Shown: positions 1-5,477 of the stretch, in pieces
How the letters are laid out: each line of letters begins with the position of its first letter
Position numbering within the stretch: position 1 is the first letter of the stretch
Assembly (NCBI GenBank): GCA_002327225.1
Contig: DCUN01000025.1
Coordinates: 1 to 8,227, forward strand
Source of the DNA: Desulfobulbaceae bacterium UBA2213
Lineage (GTDB): Bacteria; Desulfobacterota; Desulfobulbia; Desulfobulbales; Desulfocapsaceae
Reading direction: 5' to 3'
DNA length: 8,227 nt
The notes under the pieces: generated by a model
What the model saw: the letters and a program-made list of their open reading frames with translations, nothing else
Told to the model about the DNA's origin: nothing
The model's database searches: none
Position numbers and translations under genes: made by a program

Positions 1-557
1 CCGCACATCTCGGCCCAACTCCGCCAGTGGGCCATGCTGATGCCCATGGCAATCACCCAGGCATCGGGATTGCGGCCGAAATCCGCCGCCGTCAGATGGG
101 GGGGACAGCCGGAATCGTCGATTACAATCAAGCCGTTATTATTGCTGAAAACCTCCCGGTTGCTGTCGTCAATGCGAAAAGGCTCAGCACTCTTGGCCCG
201 TCTGCCGGCCGGAAGATATTGATTGACCATGAACCAGCCATGATCCTCGCGTTCCATCTCCACACCGCTCTGCTTGCGGAATATCTGAAAGATATCTTTC
301 TGTTCTCCATAGGAGACCGAATGAATTCGCGGGTTGAGATCAGATTCGGCGACATAGGCGGCAAGCCAGGTCAGACACTGCTCCAGGCGGCCATACTCGA
401 CGGAGACGTCGCCGGCCATCAGCTCAATATGGTCACCCGGATTATAGCCATAGGCCGGCAGACTCCCCTCTTCCATCAAACTGACCTGTTTGATGGGAAG
501 ATTACGAATCTTGACATTGGAGCCCAGCAGGGTGATTTTTTGTGATTGTCCGTCCAT
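1..557 (-). CDS. Unrecognised protein, N-terminal 185 residues, cut by window edge
   Basis: An open frame on the minus strand starts at the ATG at 557 and runs without a stop to base 1, giving 185 codons. The start MDGQSQKITLLG follows a modest ribosome site (AGAGG, five bases upstream). The visible part is soluble: no signal peptide and no membrane helix. It is rich in acidic and aromatic residues and contains a hydrophobic strand ending in Asp-Asp (GLIVIDDSG, about residues 143-151) and a Trp-rich stretch near the cut end (AHWRSWAEM). I do not recognise the family with confidence; the VIDDSG strand faintly recalls uncharacterised kinase-like proteins of sulfate reducers, but this is a weak impression. 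It lies 91 bases downstream of the small cyd-associated gene on the same strand, separated by a hairpin, so it may have its own promoter. Reality of the gene: fairly sure; function: unknown. Confidence 0.72.
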   Translation of the reverse strand, partial: MDGQSQKITLLGSNVKIRNLPIKQVSLMEEGSLPAYGYNPGDHIELMAGDVSVEYGRLEQCLTWLAAYVAESDLNPRIHSVSYGEQKDIFQIFRKQSGVEMEREDHGWFMVNQYLPAGRRAKSAEPFRIDDSNREVFSNNNGLIVIDDSGCPPHLTAADFGRNPDAWVIAMGISMAHWRSWAEMC

Positions 558-584
558 AACAGCCTCTGCGTATAGGAAAACTCG

Positions 585-590
585 ATTATA
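585..590 (-). promoter_or_regulatory. Possible -10 box for the left-edge gene
   Basis: Read on the minus strand, these bases are TATAAT, a perfect sigma-70 -10 hexamer, 27 bases upstream of the ATG at 557. No convincing -35 hexamer is visible at 16-18 bases spacing, so either an activator is needed or the match is chance in a short AT-rich patch. It would let the left-edge gene be transcribed separately from the cyd operon. Confidence 0.25.
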
Positions 591-638
591 AGTAACTACT
601 CAGAAGAAAGCGGACCGGAATCTACGCCGACAACAGGA

Positions 639-659
639 GCCTGCTGATCTACAGCAGGC
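639..659 (-). terminator. GC-rich hairpin at the end of the cyd operon
   Basis: GCCTGCTG at 639-646 pairs perfectly with CAGCAGGC at 652-659 around a five-base loop, giving an 8-bp stem. The stop codon of the upstream 30-residue gene sits in the loop. No run of T follows on either strand, so it is not a textbook intrinsic terminator; it may be a weak terminator, a 3' end-stabilising stem, or coincidence from the repeated Leu codons (CTGCTG). Confidence 0.35.
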
Positions 660-741
660 CGGCCTTATCCAGGGCCAGAATTGCCCCTTTATAGGAAACA
701 AAGATCAAGGCAATCCAGGAAAAAATAAATACAGCAGTCAT
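649..741 (-). CDS. 30-residue single-helix membrane protein, CydX-like accessory subunit
   Basis: This short frame begins MTAVFIFSWIALIF and ends DKAGLL, followed by TAG. It is preceded by a perfect Shine-Dalgarno, GGAGG, seven bases before the ATG, which is strong support for translation of so short a frame. Residues 3-16 form one hydrophobic segment, followed by a short polar tail with SYKGA and a Lys-containing end. Position (85 bases after cydB, same strand), size and topology match the small subunits of cytochrome bd oxidases, such as the 37-residue CydX of E. coli, which packs against CydA and stabilises the haems. Residue identity with CydX is low beyond the W near the N-terminus, so it could be a lineage-specific analogue rather than an orthologue. 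The gene is too short for usual gene callers. I am fairly sure it is a gene; the bd role is inferred from context. Confidence 0.7.
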   Translation of the reverse strand: MTAVFIFSWIALIFVSYKGAILALDKAGLL

Positions 742-826
742 CTCTCTACCTCCAAAAAACCAGTTTCTTCAAAAAGACAGGGACGGCATCTGTTTCAGAC
801 CCCTATCCCCGCCTTCTGCCTTTTCT

Positions 827-1960
827 TCAATACGACTCGTGGGTGCCGACTTCATCGGCCGCCAATTTCCGGGAATCCATCTGCCTCCACACATAGACCA
901 CATAGGCCAGGACAAAAGGGATTCCCAAGGCCACATAGGTCATGACCATCAAAGTATAGGGACTTGACGAGGCATTGAAAATCGTCAGACTGGACTGAAG
1001 ATCAGCCACTGAAGGATAAAAAGGCGTATTATTAAAGCCAGCCGTAAAAAAGAGCGCCAGACCAACCAGCACGGTCCCCAGTCCGGCCGGCCAGATCCCT
1101 TTATCGCTTCCCTTGAAGGCCGTGGCCAGCACAGCCAGAATCACCAGCACCAGACCCGCCAGCAGAAGACCAAGAACAAGCGGCATGGCCAGCAGATTCG
1201 AGAGATATTTGTTGGCAACCATGGAAACGACCCCGGACTCATCGACACCAAATCCCTGCATCAGCAAGAGAGAAATCAACACATAGAGGAGGAATGGCAG
1301 GGCGCAGAGAAAGTTGATCCATACCGCCTTGCGCAGTCGTGCCTCAAAGAGATCCATGGCTGAAAAATTTATATTGTTGAGCAGATACATGGCCCCCAGC
1401 ACCCTGGCATTAAAAACCAGAAAGAGGCCAAGGGAGAGATTAAAGAGCGAAAAGGCAGCCTCAAGTCCACGCAGGGGGTGGGTCCAGCTTACCTGATTAT
1501 AGACGTTCAGAGTAAAGTTTGAGCCGGTAAAGAAGGTGCCGACCGCAGCGCCGATCAAAAGCACGCCAACTGTGCCGTTAATGAGCAGAAAGGACTCATA
1601 GACCCTGGCACCAAGAAGATTGCCAGGTTTTTTCCGGTATTCATAACTGACGGCCTGGACGATAAAGGTGAAGAGAATCAGCATCCAGACCCAGTAGGCC
1701 CCGCCGAAGCTGGTGGCATAGAATTTGGGGAAGGCAGCAAAAAGGGCGCCGCCAAAGAGAACGAGGGTGGTAAAGGTCATTTCCCATTTACGTCCCAGGG
1801 AATTCATCACCAGAGCGCTCTCCACATCGTTTTTTGCCACCTGCCAGAGCAGGGTGTTGCCGCCCTGAACAAAGGTAAGGAAGAGAAACAATGAACCGAC
1901 AAGGCTGCAGATGATCCACCATATCTGCTGCAAGGTTCCATAATCAAGGTTTGATATCAT
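827..1960 (-). CDS. cydB: Cytochrome bd ubiquinol/menaquinol oxidase subunit II
   Basis: CydB is the haem-poor second subunit of cytochrome bd, an inner-membrane quinol:O2 oxidoreductase that contributes to proton motive force without pumping. At 377 residues it has the family's normal length (E. coli 379) and eight to nine hydrophobic helices. Recognisable family segments are the N-terminal helix with FVQGG (30-34), GRKWE (56-60), SYEYRKK (105-111), FNNTPFYPS (309-317) and DLQSSLTI-NASSS (320-333). The ATG is one base after the cydA stop, and its ribosome site GGAGGG lies inside the last codons of cydA, so the two are translationally linked. No internal stop or missing block is seen. The gene is followed by the 30-residue membrane protein. 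The quinone is more likely menaquinone if the host is an anaerobe, but that is inference. Confidence 0.96.
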   Translation of the reverse strand: MISNLDYGTLQQIWWIICSLVGSLFLFLTFVQGGNTLLWQVAKNDVESALVMNSLGRKWEMTFTTLVLFGGALFAAFPKFYATSFGGAYWVWMLILFTFIVQAVSYEYRKKPGNLLGARVYESFLLINGTVGVLLIGAAVGTFFTGSNFTLNVYNQVSWTHPLRGLEAAFSLFNLSLGLFLVFNARVLGAMYLLNNINFSAMDLFEARLRKAVWINFLCALPFLLYVLISLLLMQGFGVDESGVVSMVANKYLSNLLAMPLVLGLLLAGLVLVILAVLATAFKGSDKGIWPAGLGTVLVGLALFFTAGFNNTPFYPSVADLQSSLTIFNASSSPYTLMVMTYVALGIPFVLAYVVYVWRQMDSRKLAADEVGTHESY

Positions 1961-1961
1961 C

Positions 1962-3494
1962 TTAAACGCCCTCCGGTCCGATGGAAATCTGCTTCAGCAT
2001 AATCTTGATCTCGGCGATAAGCAGCAGGGTGAAAAGCCCCAGAAACATAAAAAAAGTCGCTTGCACATTCCCGACTGCAATATTGGTGGTCGCCACCTTT
2101 ACCGGCATCAACCCCTGAATCGCCCAAGGCTGACGACCCACTTCGGCCACAACCCAGCCCATCTGCTGGGCCACCAGACCGAGGAAATAGGAACTCAGGC
2201 CAAGAGGCAGCAGCCAGCGAACCTCGACAATCTTTCCTTTGAGGGCATAAAAGAGATAGGCCAGAAAGAGCACCGGAAAGAACGTACCGAGGACCACCAT
2301 GACATGAAAGGAATAAAAGGCCGTGCTTACAGGCGGTACAGCCTCTTCCGGACTACTCAGATAGCCGTAGCCAAGATACTCCTTATTGACGTTGAATCTG
2401 CTCAGGGCCTCACCGGCTGTGTCCTCATTCTTCTCCTGACGCGCCTGTTTAAAGGCGGCAAGATCAGCCACCGCCATCTGTCCTTTCTTCATTTTTTCAG
2501 CGACACCCATGACCTGCTGCTCGCTGTTGCCGTACACCAGGTCGTCGATACCCGGCACAAAGGAATCCGAGGTCCGATTAGCGAGCAGAGAAAGAAGGCC
2601 CGGGATCTTGACCTCAAAAAGAAAGGGGTCCAGAGAATCCCCTGGCTTCTTGTCACGATTGAGAATCCCGGCGGCAACAAGCCCGGCATTCTGTTCCCCC
2701 GTATACAGACCCTCAATGGCGGCCAGCTTCATCGGCTGCTTCTGGGCGACCTCAAAGGCCGACTGATCACCGGTGAAGCCCACATAAAGCGAAGAGAGCA
2801 GACCAAAAACCGAGGCCACGACGATGGATCTTTTCGCCATCTCAATATGCCTGCCTTTCATCAGGTACCAGGAAGAGACAGTAATCACAAAAAGAGACGC
2901 CAGAAGGAAACCGGAACTGGTTGCATGGGTGAATTTGGACACCGCCACGGGTGAAAAGATCACCGCCCAGAAATTTTCCATCTCAAAACGGGCCGTCTCA
3001 GGGTTAAAGGCCATGCCGACCGGATTCTGCATCCAGGCATTGGCCACCAGAATCCACACGGCCGAAAGATTGGAGCCAATTGCCACCATCCAGGTAGAAA
3101 AAAGATGGAAGCCTTTAGACACCCGGTTCCAGCCAAAAAACATCACCGCAAAGAACGTTGCCTCGAGGAAGAAGGCAAAGATCCCCTCAATGGCCAGCGG
3201 CGCTCCGAAGATATCACCGACCATCCAGGAATAGTTTGACCAGTTGGTGCCGAACTGAAACTCGAGGATGATACCCGTGGCCACCCCAATGGCAAAGTTG
3301 ATGCCAAAGAGGGTCATCCAGAACTTGGTGATCGCCTTCCACTTCTCGTCACCGGTACGGACATACAACGACTCAAACATGGCCAGCAAAAAAGATAGCC
3401 CCAGGGTCAGGGGCACAAAAATCCAGTGATACATGGCCGTCATGGCAAATTGCGCCCGCGACCAGTTCACCAAACTGAGATCTACATCAACCAT
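1962..3494 (-). CDS. cydA: Cytochrome bd ubiquinol/menaquinol oxidase subunit I
   Basis: CydA carries the quinol site and haems b558, b595 and d, and reduces O2 to water at the cytoplasmic membrane. All key residues can be matched to E. coli CydA: His23 (H19, haem axial ligand), Glu103 and Glu111 (E99 and E107, proton path and haem ligation), His190 and Met399 (H186 and M393, the b558 ligands), and GWVVAEVGRQPW at 446-457 with the conserved Glu451. The Q-loop begins with GDQSAFEVAQKQPMK (242-256) and extends to about 390, including the extra C-terminal Q-loop stretch of the long-loop (L) type. Length is 510 against 522 in E. coli. The start is set by GGAGG eight bases before the ATG, in the 19-base gap after the DUF4492 gene. 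The enzyme should be fully functional; a role in O2 defence or microaerobic respiration is inferred. Confidence 0.97.
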   Translation of the reverse strand: MVDVDLSLVNWSRAQFAMTAMYHWIFVPLTLGLSFLLAMFESLYVRTGDEKWKAITKFWMTLFGINFAIGVATGIILEFQFGTNWSNYSWMVGDIFGAPLAIEGIFAFFLEATFFAVMFFGWNRVSKGFHLFSTWMVAIGSNLSAVWILVANAWMQNPVGMAFNPETARFEMENFWAVIFSPVAVSKFTHATSSGFLLASLFVITVSSWYLMKGRHIEMAKRSIVVASVFGLLSSLYVGFTGDQSAFEVAQKQPMKLAAIEGLYTGEQNAGLVAAGILNRDKKPGDSLDPFLFEVKIPGLLSLLANRTSDSFVPGIDDLVYGNSEQQVMGVAEKMKKGQMAVADLAAFKQARQEKNEDTAGEALSRFNVNKEYLGYGYLSSPEEAVPPVSTAFYSFHVMVVLGTFFPVLFLAYLFYALKGKIVEVRWLLPLGLSSYFLGLVAQQMGWVVAEVGRQPWAIQGLMPVKVATTNIAVGNVQATFFMFLGLFTLLLIAEIKIMLKQISIGPEGV

Positions 3495-3513
3495 TGATCA
3501 CACCTCCTCTCTA

Positions 3514-3741
3514 TTAGTAATTTGGAACCGCCGGCCTGATAATCTGTTCCAGGACATGGTCGGCCCGTTGTTCATCTGTCTGGAAATTGGTATTGAGGTA
3601 ATTCGGGAAAAAAAACAGCTTCAGAACTGCAAACATGACAAAGAGCTTGATCAAGATAATCTTCCATAGAGTCCTGCCCACAGTCATAGACCTGAAGCCG
3701 TCCCGATAAAAAATGTACACATTTGCTAACGGATGCGACAT
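3514..3741 (-). CDS. DUF4492 small membrane protein upstream of cydA
   Basis: This 75-residue protein has a short cytoplasmic start, the stretch FYRDGFRSMTVGRTLW (11-26), a single hydrophobic helix (about 25-45), and the signature KLFFFPNYLN (41-50), followed by a polar tail. I recognise this as the DUF4492 family, whose members are about this size and are known mainly from sitting directly in front of cydA in Bacteroidetes, Campylobacterota and related groups; no function is established. A strong ribosome site (GGAGGAG) precedes the ATG. It is 19 bases from cydA and 44 bases from the regulator gene, all on one strand, so it is very probably co-transcribed. A role in assembly or stability of the bd oxidase is the obvious inference, together with the 30-residue gene at the other end of the operon. 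Confidence 0.88.
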   Translation of the reverse strand: MSHPLANVYIFYRDGFRSMTVGRTLWKIILIKLFVMFAVLKLFFFPNYLNTNFQTDEQRADHVLEQIIRPAVPNY

Positions 3742-3785
3742 ATTTCTCCTCCAGCTGTTTTGATATTAAGCGAACAAAACCACCC

Positions 3786-4229
3786 TTAACTCTTTTTATT
3801 ATGCACAGAAAAAACAGGAAGACAAGTCCCGTTCCTGCATAACTCAGCAAAGGTGATGCCGGCAAGATGCTGCCGCAACTGAGCGCTGGCATCCTCCCAG
3901 ACCCTGTGCACCCGGCAATGCGTGCTGGCAGCACAGGTTTCAGGCCGGCCCACACAATCATTGAGCTGAATCTTGCCAATCATCACCTCAACAACCTCGA
4001 GCAGGGTGATCCGGGCAGGATCCTTGATCAGAACATACCCACCTTTCGGCCCCTGCCGGATCTCGATCAGATGGGCCCGGCCAAGGTCCTGAACAATCTT
4101 GGCCAGAAAAGAAGTGGGGATATCCACCTGGACGGCAACCTCCTGTCGGGCCACCAAAACCCCTTGGCCCTTGAAGGCCAGATAGACCATACACCTGATG
4201 GCATATTCTCCTGCACGCGTTAATCTCAT
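3786..4229 (-). CDS. Rrf2-family transcriptional regulator with three-cysteine Fe-S motif
   Basis: A 147-residue winged-helix DNA-binding protein. The start MRLTRAGEYAIRCMVYLA is the typical Rrf2 opening; residues 27-66 form the helix-turn-helix and wing with SFLAKIVQDL and RQGPKGGY. In the effector region Cys92, Cys99 and Cys105 (C-x6-C-x5-C) match the three-cysteine cluster site of IscR, NsrR and RirA, with one more residue in the first gap than IscR. Two further cysteines (131, 136) lie in the C-terminal tail. I chose the ATG at 4229 over the one at 4283: the extra 18 residues do not fit the family, and GAGGG sits five bases before 4229. A promoter and inverted repeat lie upstream, suggesting autoregulation. 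Being first in the cyd operon, it probably controls bd oxidase, and perhaps the divergent genes, in response to O2, NO, iron or redox state; which one cannot be told from sequence. Confidence 0.92.
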   Translation of the reverse strand: MRLTRAGEYAIRCMVYLAFKGQGVLVARQEVAVQVDIPTSFLAKIVQDLGRAHLIEIRQGPKGGYVLIKDPARITLLEVVEVMIGKIQLNDCVGRPETCAASTHCRVHRVWEDASAQLRQHLAGITFAELCRNGTCLPVFSVHNKKS

Positions 4230-4253
4230 AGCAGCCCTCAAAAAACAATATAA

Positions 4254-4274
4254 ATAAGATATTATTAGTCTTAT
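4254..4274. promoter_or_regulatory. Inverted repeat, candidate Rrf2 operator
   Basis: ATAAGA (4254-4259) and TCTTAT (4269-4274) are perfect inverted half sites separated by nine bases. The right half is shared with the -10 box of the minus-strand promoter of the rrf2 gene, so a bound dimer would block RNA polymerase. Rrf2 proteins are dimers that bind dyads of about this size. The region is AT-rich, so a chance dyad is possible. Confidence 0.45.
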
Positions 4275-4298
4275 ACATACCACGTTTACTCAAGTCAA
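4270..4298 (-). promoter_or_regulatory. Sigma-70 type promoter of the rrf2-DUF4492-cydAB operon
   Basis: On the minus strand TTGACT (4298-4293) is followed by exactly 17 bases and then TATAAG (4275-4270). Both hexamers differ from consensus by one base. Initiation is expected near 4263, leaving a leader of about 34 bases before the ATG at 4229. This is the best promoter match in the window, and the dyad overlapping its -10 box suggests repression by the encoded Rrf2 protein. Confidence 0.65.
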
Positions 4299-4322
4299 CA
4301 AGAATTTTTCTCATTTATTATT

Positions 4323-4351
4323 TTGCTTTTTCCTTCCATTTCCTCCATAAT
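4323..4351 (+). promoter_or_regulatory. Possible promoter of the bd-like octahaem operon
   Basis: TTGCTT (4323-4328), 17 bases, then CATAAT (4346-4351). The -10 matches five of six consensus bases but the -35 only three, so this would be a weak or activator-dependent promoter. It lies about 60 bases upstream of the ATG at 4410, in a T-rich tract, and is separate from the dyad at 4254-4274, which would lie about 50 bases upstream of its -35. Confidence 0.35.
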
Positions 4352-4409
4352 AAGAAATTAAGAATAAAAGAAACAGTTCACCCTCGGCAACATACACCAT
4401 GGAGGCATC

Positions 4410-5477
4410 ATGAACCCGGCCCACCTTATTCCCACCCCGGATCTACTGCCAGTCCCCTGGGGCTGGTTTCAGCTCCTGCTGTCCACCACCTTTCTCCTCC
4501 ATCTGCTGGTGATGAATATCATGCTCGGCTGGGCCATCATCGCCTTTTGCAACCATGCCTTCAAGGACTCCCTACCGGATGACACCCTGCTGATTTCCCA
4601 GAAGCTGCCCTTTACCATTGCCTTTACCGTCAACTTCGGCATTGCCCCCCTGCTCTTTCTCCAGGTTCTCTACGGCCACTTCATGTACACAAGTTCCGTA
4701 CTTATGGCCATATTCTGGCTCTCTATTGTGGGGTTACTCATTCTTGCCTACTACGCGACCTATATCTATAATCTGCAATTTACCAGACTGTCCGGTCTGC
4801 ACACCCTGATCAGCGGTAGTATTGCCCTCTTCCTGCTGACAATCACCTTTTTCTTCACCAATAATATGAGCCTGATGGTCAGCCCTGAGAGCTGGCTCCG
4901 CTATTTTGATCATCCGGAAGGAATGATGCTGAACTTTGCAGACATAACCCTGCTGCCCCGCTATCTGCATTCAGTTCTGGCCTCAGTAGCAGTCGGCGGA
5001 CTGACCCTTGGTCTCTACCATGACTGGCAGAGAAGACGCGGCAATAGTGCGGCGGCAAGCCTTATTCCCTCGGCCATGAACTGGTTTTCCTATGCCACCA
5101 TCGCCAACTTTGGCGTCGGCACCTGGTACTTTGGCAGCCTTCCCACCTCCATACGCACCGTCACTGGAGCTACTGGCGCATTCCTCCTCATTTTTCTTCT
5201 GGCCGGAATTGCAGCCGCCATCCTTTCACTGATCTACGGCCTGCAGCACCGCGTTCGCCCTGCTGCAGGCAGCGTCCTTGGGGCCATCATCTGCATGGTG
5301 GCAGTCCGGGAACTGGTACGAAGGCAAACCCTTGCCCCCTGGTTTTCGACCTCGGATCTGGAGGTCGTGCCCCAATATTCACCCTTTATCCTGTTCCTGT
5401 TGATCTTTGCAGCGGGCCTCCTGCTGATCTGGTGGATGATCAAGCTTGTCCTTACTGACAAGGAGATGCGATCATGA
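4410..5477 (+). CDS. Polytopic membrane protein, cytochrome bd subunit I-like partner of the octahaem protein
   Basis: A 355-residue protein with about nine hydrophobic helices and almost no soluble domain. Its layout resembles the helical core of CydA: an opening helix PWGWFQLLLSTTFLLHLLVM with His31, a second helix pair with NFGIAPLLFLQVLYGHF (75-91, His90), and PRYLHSVLASVAVGG with His187 at almost the same position and setting as the b558 ligand His186 of E. coli CydA (KFTHATSSG in the canonical CydA of this window). These histidines are candidate haem b ligands. It lacks CxxCH sites, the GRQPW motif and a Q-loop. Start: GGAGG four bases before the ATG; an ATG at 4399 hits a stop at once. 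It overlaps the next gene by four bases (ATGA), which implies a 1:1 complex. The homology to CydA is distant and judged by eye; a generic cytochrome b-type anchor is the alternative. Confidence 0.8.
   Translation: MNPAHLIPTPDLLPVPWGWFQLLLSTTFLLHLLVMNIMLGWAIIAFCNHAFKDSLPDDTLLISQKLPFTIAFTVNFGIAPLLFLQVLYGHFMYTSSVLMAIFWLSIVGLLILAYYATYIYNLQFTRLSGLHTLISGSIALFLLTITFFFTNNMSLMVSPESWLRYFDHPEGMMLNFADITLLPRYLHSVLASVAVGGLTLGLYHDWQRRRGNSAAASLIPSAMNWFSYATIANFGVGTWYFGSLPTSIRTVTGATGAFLLIFLLAGIAAAILSLIYGLQHRVRPAAGSVLGAIICMVAVRELVRRQTLAPWFSTSDLEVVPQYSPFILFLLIFAAGLLLIWWMIKLVLTDKEMRS

Noticed and set aside
27..545. 172-residue plus-strand open frame
   Set aside because: It lies antisense to the better supported minus-strand gene that runs off the left edge, has no ribosome site, and its composition (many Gly, His, Ile without domain pattern) looks like a shadow frame.
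2061..2954. 297-residue plus-strand open frame
   Set aside because: It is entirely antisense to cydA, whose catalytic motifs are complete; the His/Arg-rich product has no recognisable domain or start signal.
3572..3979. 135-residue minus-strand open frame across the regulator/DUF4492 boundary
   Set aside because: It overlaps two well supported genes on the same strand in another frame and has no family features.
4230..4283. Upstream start for the Rrf2 gene at 4283 (18 more residues)
   Set aside because: The extension does not fit the Rrf2 N-terminus, would begin upstream of the expected transcription start near 4263, and lacks a ribosome site, unlike the ATG at 4229.
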